From Patiria pectinifera (Eukaryota > Echinodermata > Asteroidea > Valvatida > Asterinidae), in the NCBI GenBank assembly GCA_029964075.1, contig CM057140.1, forward strand, positions 12,852,643-12,916,642: DNA of 64,000 nt, in the 5' to 3' direction. The notes under the pieces were generated by a model that saw nothing but the letters and a program-made list of their open reading frames with translations, did not search any database and had not been told where the DNA came from. The position numbers and the translations under genes are program-made. This document shows positions 37,397-47,571 of the stretch, one piece after another. Numbering within the stretch: the first letter of the stretch is position 1; each line of letters starts with the position of its first letter.

Positions 37397-39075
37397 GAAG
37401 ACTTAGGAGAAACATGGCAATTGTAGTGATACTTTTGTACCTCCTGGCACTGCACTGCCGTCTTCACGAGGCACAATCAACCAATCCATTGTTTGAGATG
37501 GAGCCAATGGACGCCGTTGTGGAAATAGGCAGTAATGTGTCGTTTCAATGCGTGCCAGCAAACAAGCAAGAGTGTAACAACGTGCAATGGGTTCAATCCC
37601 AAACCAGCTGTGCTAAAAATTTATTTGCCACGTTGGCCTCTTGTCGTACAACGTCGCTGAACCCATCAACTGATACATCGCGATTCTCTGCGACATTTAA
37701 TGAGAACGATAACACAGCGGGCTTCAGCATCACTAACGTGAACGTGAACGATACTGGGTACTACGCATGCTGGTTGTATGATCTTGTGGACCATTCAACG
37801 TGTGCTCGTCTGACGGTGGTCCAACCTCCAACACCGCAGTGTTCGTCGTCCCCCAGCAACCCCCGAGTCGGTGAAACTGTCACCCTGGAGTGTCGTGTCC
37901 CCGCAACCGCTGCGATTCCGGCAAAACTGACGTGGCATTCAAGCCGAGTGAAACTAACACAGACCGTCTCTCCTTGGATGAGCTTCAGAAAGGAGCACAT
38001 TCTCAAGGAAACCGACAACTTCAATTCGTTCACGTGTGTCGCGGGGAACGACATCGACGCGGGGCCGAGGTGTTCGGTGTACCCACTCCAGATCAATATG
38101 ACCGTCAACGTGTTGCTGCTCCAAAATTACGGGCCCGATGACATTGATGGAATCACTCTGGAGCTCAAGTGCGATGCCAAATCCATCCCAGCCACAACCC
38201 GACATACATGGTCGCTTCTCAACAACACAAACCTCGCAAACGGAACCGAACCAGAATGGATGGACGTCATAATCACGCAAGGCCGCTACCAACTTGCGGA
38301 CTCTGGACAGTATCTCCACATCGTTAACGCCACCCAGAAAGATGACGGGATGAAAGTCAGATGCTTAGCATCTAACGATATCATGAGCGTCACAAGCGAA
38401 CCAGTGACCATCCTGCACTGTGCGGATACAGACAGATTTGTGTCGAACATGACCCAGTGCAGAGTGACGTCAAAATCGCCACATACATGTACATGTAGTG
38501 AGGCACAGAGTTACGTCGGAATCGTTGTGGTGGTATACTTCATTGCGTTCCTTGCCATAATATCTGTCATCGTTCAAATCGTCATTATCAGAAGAGAGAA
38601 GAAGGCCCTGACGACACAACTTGAAGTGACTGAGAGGCAAAACCAGTGAATTTATGATGAAAATCCTCCACAGCGAACTTGTTGTCTCCCACGGCAAACT
38701 TAAGACAGTGCTAACAGAATTTTGACCATGCGCTTGCCCAAAATTAAGGAACCCAGTGATTAATGTACATGTACAAGCATGGGGCTGAGTTACGTTTAGA
38801 GTTGTACACTGAAAACCTGCGTACAGTGACCAACTGTGGACTTGGGTGGTTCGAATCTAACTGCGGTCATCAAACTAGGCTCAATAAAATTTGTGGAACT
38901 TATTATATAATAATGTGACAGGCATCACAGAGCAAACTGTTTTGTTTTGCCTGCAAAAACTGAAGGTTTGGAACAAGTTTTAGACATGGTAACCAGTAAC
39001 GATCATCTTCATTTGAAGTTTATTTATTCTTGTGCATTTCAAAATTACTTTTCTCATTTTTAGCCATCTATGGTC
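36998..39075. repeat. Ig gene tandem duplication, left unit
   Basis: Includes flank, gene and 3' region (through tagccatctatggtca near 39061). Aligns with 39377-41613. The GTACTC minisatellite at 39085-39275 sits between the units and has no counterpart after the right unit. Confidence 0.8.
37414..38649 (+). CDS. Three-Ig-domain type I membrane protein, Ig gene 1
   Basis: One uninterrupted 411-codon reading frame. Signal peptide 1-20. Ig-like domain 1 has Cys46 to Cys119 with the typical DTGYYAC end and extra Cys54, 66, 77 and 130. Domain 2 uses Cys160 to Cys208, domain 3 Cys253 to Cys317. One transmembrane helix spans about 368-392, followed by a basic stop-transfer RREKK and a cytoplasmic tail of only about 19 residues with no ITIM or ITAM. 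Several N-glycosylation sequons are visible (NVS, NDT, NMT, NNT, NGT, NAT). A cell-surface adhesion or recognition role is likely; partners unknown. tttacag at 37391-37397 just upstream suggests a 5' UTR intron. AATAAA at 38882 may be the poly(A) signal. Tandem with a close paralogue at 39960; no named family recognised. Confidence 0.88.
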   Translation: MAIVVILLYLLALHCRLHEAQSTNPLFEMEPMDAVVEIGSNVSFQCVPANKQECNNVQWVQSQTSCAKNLFATLASCRTTSLNPSTDTSRFSATFNENDNTAGFSITNVNVNDTGYYACWLYDLVDHSTCARLTVVQPPTPQCSSSPSNPRVGETVTLECRVPATAAIPAKLTWHSSRVKLTQTVSPWMSFRKEHILKETDNFNSFTCVAGNDIDAGPRCSVYPLQINMTVNVLLLQNYGPDDIDGITLELKCDAKSIPATTRHTWSLLNNTNLANGTEPEWMDVIITQGRYQLADSGQYLHIVNATQKDDGMKVRCLASNDIMSVTSEPVTILHCADTDRFVSNMTQCRVTSKSPHTCTCSEAQSYVGIVVVVYFIAFLAIISVIVQIVIIRREKKALTTQLEVTERQNQ

Positions 39076-39084
39076 AATACTGCT

Positions 39085-39275
39085 GTACTCAAGTACTAAC
39101 AAGAACTTGTACAAGTTTACGAGTACGAGTACAAGTACTCGCACTCAGAAGTACCGGTACAAGTACTCGTACTCAAAAGTACAAGTACATGTACTCATAC
39201 TCGGAAACTTACAAGTACTCGTACTCGGCATGCTAAGTACTCGGAAGTACTCGGTACTCAGAAAAAATACTTGAC
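39085..39275. repeat. GTACTC-type minisatellite between the Ig genes
   Basis: Degenerate gtactcg/acaagtactcg repeats, related to 33005-33215. A few imperfect acaagtacatgta units merge with it. Confidence 0.75.
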
Positions 39276-39376
39276 TACAACACTTGTGGTCACCCCTCCA
39301 AGGACCACATTCTAAATAATGTGCAGTTTCTCATATGGCATGGTGTTGGAATTTGCCAGGATGGTTTCTACATGGT

Positions 39377-41613
39377 TAGGGTTAAGGTTCATGTACACAT
39401 ATACATGTATCAACAATGTCACAAAATGTAAACTGTTTCTGAGGAAATGACCCTGTGTGGTTAAAAATGGTTCCGGGACAAATCAATCCTCAATTTATTT
39501 TGGAAGGAAACTGTGCACAGTGTACCGGTGTCACATGAAAATCCGACTCCTATGAAAATCGGACCCCTATTTCCCTATTATTGGTTGATCCCTTGCACGT
39601 GACAGGTCACTCTCCCGAAACGATCCTAAAAAATAATATAGTATCACACGCGTGCGCAGACCACCACCAATGAGTCCACATGGAGGAGATGGAGATTCAT
39701 ATTCTACTGTACTTGGTAAAAACCTTGGTGGTCTCATGATCCGCATGAGCCCCGGAAATTGTGTCATTGCAGAAATTCACTGCAGGAAACTGATAAAGCA
39801 TCTGTACCAGTCACTTGTATATTTACCGAGACAATGCTGTACTTCCACAGTTAGCAAATACAAAGTAGAGTTTAACTGTACTACTGCTGCACACACTTCC
39901 TTTCTGAATACACATGTATGTACATGTACATGTAAATTTACAGAAGATTTGAGGGAAACATGGCAATTGCGGTGATACTTTTGTACCTCCTGGCACTGCG
40001 TTGCCGTCTTCACGAGGCACAATCAACCAATTCATTGTTTGAGATGGAACCAATGGACGCCGTTGTGGAAATAGGCAGCAATGTGTCGTTTCAATGCATG
40101 CCAGCAAACAAGCAAGAGTGTAACAACGTGCAATGGGTTCAGTCCAAAACCAGCTGTGCTAAAAAGTTATTTGCCACGTTGGCCTCTTGTCGTACAACGT
40201 CGCTGATCCCATCAACTGATACATCGAGATTCTCTGCGACATTTAATGAGAACGATAACACAGCGGGCTTCAGCATCACTAACGTGAACGTGAACGATAC
40301 TGGGTACTACGCATGCTGGTTGTATGATCTTTTTGACCATTCAAAGTGTGCTCGTCTGACGGTGGTCCAACCTCCAACACCGCAGTGTTCGTCGTCCCCC
40401 AGCAACCCCCGAGTCGGTGAAACTGTCACCCTGGACTGTCGCGTTCCCGCGACCGCTGCCATTCCGGCAAAACTGACTTGGCATTGGGAGACATCAAGCC
40501 GAGTGAAACTAACGCAGACCATCACTCCCGGGATGAGCTTCCAAAAGGAGCACATTCTCAAGGAAACCGACAACTTCAAATCGTTCACGTGCGTCGCGGG
40601 GAATGACATAGATGCGGGGCCGAGGTGCTCGGTGTACCCACTCCAGATCAACATGACTGTCAGCGTGGTGCTGCTCCAAAATGACGGGCCCAATGACATT
40701 GATGGAATCACTCTGGAGCTCAAGTGCGATGCTAAATCCATCCCGGCCACAACCCGACATACATGGTCGCTTCTCAGCAACACAAACCTCGCAAACGGAA
40801 CGGAACCAGAATGGACAGACGTCACAATCACGCAAGGTCGCTACCAACTCACAGACTCTGGACGGTATCTCCACATCATTAACGCCACCCAGAAAGATGA
40901 CGGGATGAAAATCAGATGCTTAGCATCTAACGACATCATGAGCGTCACAAGCGAACCGGTGACCATTGTGCACTGCGACGATACAGACAACTTTGTATTT
41001 AACGTGACCCAGTGCAGAGTGACGTCAATGTCTCCACGTATTGAGGCACAGAGTTACGTCGGAATCATTGTGGTATACTTCATTGCATTCCTTGCCATAA
41101 TATCTGTCATCGTTCACATTGTCATTATCAAAAGAGAGAAGAAGGCCCTGACGACACAACTTGAACTAACTGAGAGGCACAACCAGTGAACTTATGATGA
41201 AAATCCTCCACAGCGAACTTGTTGTCTCCCACGGCAAACTTACGACAGTACTACTGTTTGTAACAGAATTTTGACTATGCGCTTGCCAAATTTAAGAAAC
41301 CAATAGATTAATGTACAAAGATGGGACTGACTTTATCTACACTGAGTACCTGTGTACAGTGACCAACTGTGGACTTGGGTGGTTCGAATCTAACTGTGGT
41401 CAACAAACTAGGCTTGATAAAATTTGTGGAACTGATATAATAATGTGACAGGCATCGCAGAGCAAACTGTTTTGTTTTGCCTACAAAACCTGAAAGTTTG
41501 GAACAGGTTTTTGACCTGGCATTTGCCTGGTAACGATCAACTTCATTTGAAGTTTATTTATTCTTGTACATTTTAAAATTACTTTTCTCATTTTTAGCCA
41601 TCTATGGTCATTA
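39377..41613. repeat. Ig gene tandem duplication, right unit
   Basis: Partner of 36998-39075 in the same orientation. It carries an extra segment at about 39525-39710 (with aaaatccgactcctatga) absent from the left unit. Divergence is visible in flank and coding parts, so this is older than the SULT duplication. Confidence 0.8.
39960..41189 (+). CDS. Three-Ig-domain type I membrane protein, Ig gene 2
   Basis: A 409-codon intronless paralogue of the gene at 37414, with the same signal peptide, three Ig-like domains, transmembrane helix and short tail. Differences are mostly single residues, plus two indels. It has WHWETSSR where gene 1 has WHSSR. It lacks the HTCTCS stretch just before the membrane, which gene 1 gained from an acatgtacatgta microsatellite. 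Upstream tttacag at 39940-39946 again suggests a 5' UTR intron, and flanks are duplicated on both sides. Both frames are intact, with conserved cysteines and sequons, so both copies are probably functional. The 5' flank of this copy carries an insertion at about 39525-39710. Confidence 0.88.
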   Translation: MAIAVILLYLLALRCRLHEAQSTNSLFEMEPMDAVVEIGSNVSFQCMPANKQECNNVQWVQSKTSCAKKLFATLASCRTTSLIPSTDTSRFSATFNENDNTAGFSITNVNVNDTGYYACWLYDLFDHSKCARLTVVQPPTPQCSSSPSNPRVGETVTLDCRVPATAAIPAKLTWHWETSSRVKLTQTITPGMSFQKEHILKETDNFKSFTCVAGNDIDAGPRCSVYPLQINMTVSVVLLQNDGPNDIDGITLELKCDAKSIPATTRHTWSLLSNTNLANGTEPEWTDVTITQGRYQLTDSGRYLHIINATQKDDGMKIRCLASNDIMSVTSEPVTIVHCDDTDNFVFNVTQCRVTSMSPRIEAQSYVGIIVVYFIAFLAIISVIVHIVIIKREKKALTTQLELTERHNQ

Positions 41614-41874
41614 TTGCAGCCATTTCTTGCCTTTGATAACTTTTTGAATTGTAATTGTCCACATTTTTATCTGTTTTTATCTGTTTTTAAATCTTTTTAA
41701 TCTCTTATCTTTTAAATTATTATTTCAATAATGGTCTTATTTATCCTGTACATGTACAACTTTTTTTTTCTCTGTGATTTAGGCCTAAATTTATCTATCA
41801 ACCACATCGCATTTAGATTGACAGGCTTTCAAGTCACAGTGTTTATTAAAATATACTTTTGTCAATGCTGCACC

Positions 41875-42500
41875 AGATTTCATGAAGCGCTGCGACGCGT
41901 CGCAACCCGAGTTACGACGTTAATAACACGTCGCAACTCGCGACATGATCCCTTTCACGAAAATGTGTTGAACGCGTCGTAAGTTCCTTGACAATGGCTT
42001 AAAACATGTTGCAAGTTACGACGTGTCTAGTGGTCATCACTAAATAAGAAGCGTCCTTTTCTTAGCTTGTTTTATGCCATAAAAAATATAAACGAAAGTA
42101 TACGCCTAATACCGAGACAATGTGTGTAAAGTTGTAAATAAAAAATGCATGGAATAATTATGAACTAGCCCGGAATATTGTAGTTAAAATTTCAAAGTAG
42201 CTATACAGTCCACCGAGAGCTTGTTTTCCTTTAAAATTGCATCACACGTCCGCCATTTTGTTTTACGTTTTAAAAACTTTTGGGAGTTCCGACGACTCTT
42301 TGTTGAAAATCAGACGACTACATGTATTTACTGTACGCTGATTCAATACATATTTAACAGTCACCAGGTTGTGCGATAAATACACCTAAGACGCGTCGCA
42401 CTTATGTGTTTTGTAAAATGGATCCCAGGACGCATCGCAGCTGCGACGCATTGTAGGGGTATGACGCGTCGCAGCGCTGCGATGCATCGTATAAGGCGTG
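41875..42500. mobile_element. Element with gacgcgtcgca repeats
   Basis: Repeated and inverted gcgacgcgtcgca/ctgcgacgcat motifs at 41887-41900, 41925-41945, 41970-42025 and 42388-42495 in otherwise AT-rich DNA. Probably a MITE with complex ends; boundaries uncertain. Confidence 0.45.
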
Positions 42501-43164
42501 TCTTACCCACCACATTTCTCTGTTCATATAGTAAACCACATACTGGGACAGTTGGCATTCACAACAACAGCATGCATGGCAGTAAAATGTCACTACATGT
42601 CGGTCAACTTCTCAAAAGGAAGCCCTCTCCCAAGTACTGGTACACTAACAAAGGGGAGTTTACCAAGCCTGGGTTTCTTCTCACAGCTGCGGCTTCATCC
42701 TAGTCTATGTAATAGACCCTTATGATATGCAAACAGAAACGCCGATTAATTATGCAAAAAAGACTGCGTCTTGACTCATTCATCCTGTTCTGGCGATACG
42801 ACATATTTGCATATTAATTACTTCCTTGGAATTCAAATTACTGAGAAAACAGGCTTTGAAATAGCTGGCTTTGTTGTAGAGCAACAGAACAATGCACACA
42901 AAATGGTTGTTTTTTTCCACTTTGTTAGCAAAATCAACATTTCTGTGAATAAAACCTGAATCTGTAGGTTTTAAATGTCTTTCATCACAAAAAATGAAAA
43001 TCACATTTTGATGAAACTTTCACCCTCTCAACATTGAGCGGGCCATTACACGATAATGCTCAGTGCAACTTAGGCCCTAATACCCATTTTTGTGGGGCCG
43101 GTCACAATTATTTGGCTGCTGGCTAAGCTATGAACTACAACAGACCCTAAGCAAAGCACCCATC

Positions 43165-43400
43165 TTAGAGCAGTTGCGCTCCCTGGATTTTGTTTTTGGT
43201 GGGAGGCTCACAATTTTTTATTTCACATTTTTCAGAAGTTAAAATTGTTTTTAAAAAGGGGGCGGGGGACTATTTTAACGTTGGTGGCGCCACTTACACC
43301 CCTATTATACTACTACTAGAACATATGTCACATAGGCCTACATATCACCAGGGTGAAATCGTGGGACTAAATTTTTTTTTTTTAAACTAAAAACAAAGTG
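43165..43400. mobile_element. MITE-like element with gttggtggcgccacttac core
   Basis: Shares a core (gttggtggcgccacttac, acccctattatactac, gaaatcgtgggactaaa) with 51602-51850. Ends resemble tgcgctccctggattt and gtgggtgcgccattg. No ORF. Confidence 0.6.
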
Positions 43401-44843
43401 GGTGCGCCATTGTCTTAGCGGGCATTGCTTTTGCTCGACAGCGAGGTTTGTACTAGGTAACGGTAGGCCTACATTTTTTTGTTTCTTAACTGTTATCATG
43501 GTTACCGTAATTAAAATAATCAAAAGTACTCTCAATGAGTAAATGGCCTACGAAGAAAAGAGTACTGTATCTCTCAACATTACACAAGTTTATTATTTAT
43601 CAAACCAAAAATCTTGAACAAAGTTTAGTTTGATCAGACTTAATTTACATAGACTTGCAATTTGCAAAAACACAAGTTATGATTTTTGCTGTTTTGTACA
43701 CATGTGATAGATACTGGATCATACATTACAAATAAATACTGGGTTAAAATTTGATGTTGTAAGAGCTGGAGTTACTCCAGCTCTAATGCTTATCGCATTA
43801 GAGCTGGAGTTACTCAAGCTAATGTTGTAAAATATGACGTGTTCTGTCAATAGCAGACGCTTCTGGGCAGAGGTTGAAATTGAGATAGGGCCAAAAAAAT
43901 GCTGTAGGGGTGATTTTTTTTTCGATTTTCAAATGTTTGCATATTTGTAATACTGAACATGTCTAAAATATACTATAAAAGTTTGAAACCCTAATTTGGA
44001 CTCTAAATATAGTATTTTGATGATTTGTTAGGGTATAGCAGTTAAAGAAATAACTGTTTTGTGACGTTCGTGGCCATTTTCTCCGTTTTCTACTTTTCGA
44101 CACAATGAACTTCAAAATAGCATAACTCTGCCCAGGAATGACCGGTTTCAAAAATTGAACCACCTATCAAAAGGAAAAAGAACATATTTTAACAATATGC
44201 AAAAATATCATTTTTGACCTTATGCCCAGAAAAGTCTGATTTTGACAGAACAGGTCACAAATGATTCATCTTGACTTTGAGTTCAAATTTGATTTTGTTG
44301 CATGATTTGCTTATTTTCCTGATTAATAATTAACCTCGGTCAACATATTAGCATATGGAATACCGGTACCTGCACCTACTGGGGCATAGCCATTAAGGAC
44401 ACAAAGAGTACGTATACATGTATGTAGGCGTGAAATAAGCTTCTATAATGAGGTAAAACACATAAAACTATCTTGTTAAAGTTTTGAGTGGTATAAACGT
44501 AGCAAATTCGCATCCTGTACCTTACACAATGTAGTTGGCAGTCATGAGAAGTAAAAAACGAGGACATCAGTGGATCCAAGGAAAAGTTGCACGCCTGAAT
44601 TTGACATTTATTTCCATATAGGTGAAAATCAAAGAAAAGCAGACAGTTACAGAACACTTAATCATGAACTAATTGAAAACAAAAACAAAATAATGACATG
44701 AATTAGGAGTACACAATATGGAGGCAATAATGGCATGCAATGAAGGGCGATCGTGTAGTGTAGGGCCCCTGTTTAGTTTTGATCAAATTACAGTCAAGGG
44801 TGTTTATTTTTTCACTCTAAAAAGACCTTTTCAACCCCTAACT

Positions 44844-44909
44844 TACCAAAGTAGTACTCCTAGAACTATGAGGCTCACGCGGAGCCTCATAGTTCTAGGG
44901 GTACCAAAG
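44844..44909. mobile_element. Small foldback element with 8-bp direct repeats
   Basis: 23-nt arms (44854-44876, 44882-44904) pair with one mismatch around a 5-nt loop. taccaaag occurs at 44844-44851 and 44902-44909. The second repeat overlaps the arm by 3 nt, so the target duplication is tentative. Confidence 0.65.
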
Positions 44910-45351
44910 CAGATGACTTCTCTCAATATATTAAATGACACCTTTTTTTGTATTCCTCGAATAGTTTCTTGGGGCAGAAATTACAATGTTCATACCCGGT
45001 TTACAGTTGGTGCCATGCGGTACATCGCGTGGTCGCCATCTTTTTTTTCGCGTTGCGTTTTGTCGTTGTCATCGTCATTTTATCCCCACATTTCTCTCAA
45101 ACATGTAAAAAAAAAAAATTCAAAACCCTGACCGGCTTTATCTATATGACATATGATTGTTCTTAATGTTGCCAACTTGTTTGGTAAGTCAAATAATTTG
45201 GATTTTGTTCCCTTATATCATACTAGTACTAGCCTATTGAGACTGACAGTGAGACTGAGAGTCCCAAATTTTCGGACTAGACCCGCGCGCGTATGCCGTA
45301 CGGTATGCTCAGGATGCTAGGCACATGATCATCAGATCATGACGATCGCCC

Positions 45352-45678
45352 ATGGCAATACCAATGAAGCGACGTCGCGTCGCCGTCCAAGGTCGAAAAG
45401 GCTTTTCAAAATCATGGCAAAGAGCCTATCAAAAGTATCACGTATTTGTCATACTCACATTTCTAAATCGCTCCCTGTATTGCTATTGGTGTATGCAGTG
45501 TTCTGGTGTTGATGTATTGTTATTTCCACTAACGCTCGACGACTTCCGCGACGACGACACTAAAAAATACGTCAGTCATGTCAGTGTACGTGTAAAATTA
45601 ATGCGCATGATGCATGCAGGAGTGACAAATGATGCGTTGCCTCTTGGTGGCGCCCTTCGTAATTATTGCAAGGCGTAA
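45352..45678 (+). CDS. Unassigned 108-codon ORF
   Basis: ATG-initiated open frame with a very basic start (PMKRRRVAVQGRKG), then a mildly hydrophobic, Cys-containing middle (YCYWCMQC) and an acidic stretch (DDFRDDD). I recognise no domain. The local base composition is richer in CpG than its surroundings. The frame ends inside the start of a segment duplicated at 49640-50170. It could be a first exon, a transposon remnant or chance. Confidence 0.25.
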   Translation: MAIPMKRRRVAVQGRKGFSKSWQRAYQKYHVFVILTFLNRSLYCYWCMQCSGVDVLLFPLTLDDFRDDDTKKYVSHVSVRVKLMRMMHAGVTNDALPLGGALRNYCKA

Positions 45679-46430
45679 TTGCTTTTGTGAAACTTCGGCT
45701 TCGGGTTGAGGATATTTTCTGTCAATGTGTACGACCATGGAGAAAATGTACATTAAGACAATATTTGTAAATTAAGACAATATTTTACAGCAAGCCCATT
45801 TGAGTTTGTTTTCGTATAGGTCTACACAAAATAATATTCAATTTCCTTTCAGCGTAGCCACGGGAGGGCGTGGGGGCGACAGCCCCCGGGAAACCTTGTC
45901 GCCCCCCCCCAGTCGCCCCCCCCCACTGAGATTTTGAGTTTTTAAAAACTTATCATTGATCTACATGACGCCGCCCATGAAATGTTCCAGCCCTCCCCCA
46001 CCGCCCCCGCCACTGAAAAATTCCTGGCTACGCCACTGCTTTCACTATGAAAGAAAAAAATAACAACTTTGACAAGCTCTTGAGTCCAACTCCAATGTGC
46101 AGCTTTTCCGCCGTTTAATTGTTCATAGACTGTGACATAATACGCAGACACAACAGGAAAAAGCCCACAAAAACTATTTCTACAAAACATTTCTTTGATT
46201 TCAAGCATTGAAAGAAATATTGACGAAATCACGAATCAGGCAAAATAATGTGTCCCTCCACCATTTTTCTTGTGACTTTAAAAAATACCTCTATCTACAG
46301 CAAATCATGTTCCGGTGGTGTCACTTTAACTTTTATATTGTGCAGAGTATGGGCCTATTTTTGGTACAATGCCAGTAAAGTATTAACCAATAACAATGAA
46401 AACGAAAGCCTGGGGATTTTTTTTTAAAGG
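45665..46430. repeat. Segment duplicated at 49640-50170 (filled site)
   Basis: From gcaaggcg to aaagcctggggattttt it matches 49640-50170 closely, but it has a 187-bp element inserted at 45852-46038. No gene. Confidence 0.85.
45852..46038. mobile_element. C-rich MITE with paralogous empty site
   Basis: Ends gcgtagccacggg and cctggctacgccactg are inverted relatives. Flanked by ctttca (45846-45851) and ctttca (46039-46044). The uninterrupted site is at about 49790 (cctttcactatg), proving insertion with a target duplication of about 6 bp. Related remnants are at 6955-7125 and 6390-6406. Confidence 0.85.
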
Positions 46431-47571
46431 ACGAGCGGCGCTCTTTTTTAAGGTCAACGCACGCTGTCCACGTTTCTAGGCCTATTCAAATTGATTTATC
46501 GACCGTACCTTCATTGTATATAACGGACCGATCCAGTAAGCACCGCCCCATGGTGTTCTGACCAATCACAGCCGTGATTTATGTCCGACATGCGTGCACA
46601 AAAGTCCGACATGCGTGCACGCGCGTATGATGCGCGCGGCAGGAAAATGCAGCGTGATGTGGCATTGGAGAGGAGCACGTGTTAATTTGCCCACGTGTGC
46701 AGTGGGAGGGGCTTACTGGATCGGTCCAGTGTCGCTGAGGAAAGGTCAAAAGAATGTCGTAAACCGTTTGAGTACGGTTTATATATATTAATTCAACCCA
46801 CAAAATACACTGCCAATAACATAAATGAGACTGGGTTCAAGCAAAAGAAATCATCGCGATTAGTGCCACGTGTATACAGTCGAATCCTGATAAGAAGAGC
46901 ACTGTTAATACAAGGTCCTGCTTATAACAAGCAAAAGTTTAGGTCCCAAGTCTTTGTTTTCCTTTGTTTTCCATTACTGTTAATACAAGGTACCTGTTAT
47001 AACAAGGTAATTCGTCAAGTCTCAAGGACCTCGTTATAAAGGTGTTCGACTGTATAGGCCTATACAGAGGTGTGCCAAAAAAAAACATTCAGAAAACAAA
47101 TAATTAAAATTGTTTCATTTTTTTGGTCTTCAATTAAATTATGTATTACATTAAAGCCCGACTATTTCTCGATCCACTCCTTACGGAGTTTTGAACACCA
47201 ACACCGTTTTAAAGTTCCACGGATCACGGTGTTAATTCTTTCAGCAAAACGAAAACAATTCACATACAAGTGAGTTGTTTTCGTTTTGCTTATTAAAGAA
47301 CATTTACCTTTTTTGTTTTCTATTCAAACTTTAACTAGACTAGTGTTTTCAGAGTCTAACTATTATAAAGTAAACGTATACGGTATAGTGTCTTAACTAC
47401 AACCACCAACTGATTATAAGCGGTGCCCTCTACCCTACATGGATCGTGCACTGTGACATTAATTCAGCCAAATTTGAAAGAGTGTCATAATGTAACTTGG
47501 TTCAGGATTCGATTCCGCGTCGACAATTTGGGGCCGTTTGGGCGTGTGGGTCTCCATCTTGGTTTTGCCTG
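46431..47571. other. Intergenic sequence with a Tc1/mariner-like MITE
   Basis: No gene supported. It contains a cgtgcacgcg-rich, CpG-rich stretch (46585-46640), the MITE at 46876-47057, and AT-rich DNA to the stop codon of peptide gene P1. Confidence 0.5.
46876..47057. mobile_element. MITE with TA-cagtcgaa ends (pogo/Tc1-like)
   Basis: Begins tacagtcgaatcctgataa and ends cgttataaaggtgttcgactgta, flanked by TA. A second copy is at 54051-54240. Ends and TA duplication match Tc1/mariner-pogo MITEs. Confidence 0.75.

Larger units (their letters stand above)
41614..45351. other. Transposon-rich intergenic region
   Basis: No gene supported. Contents: a CpG-rich element with gacgcgtcgca motifs (41875-42500), a MITE-like element at 43165-43400, a small hairpin at 43772-43815, a foldback element at 44844-44909, and AT-rich sequence with no visible structure. 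Confidence 0.55.
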
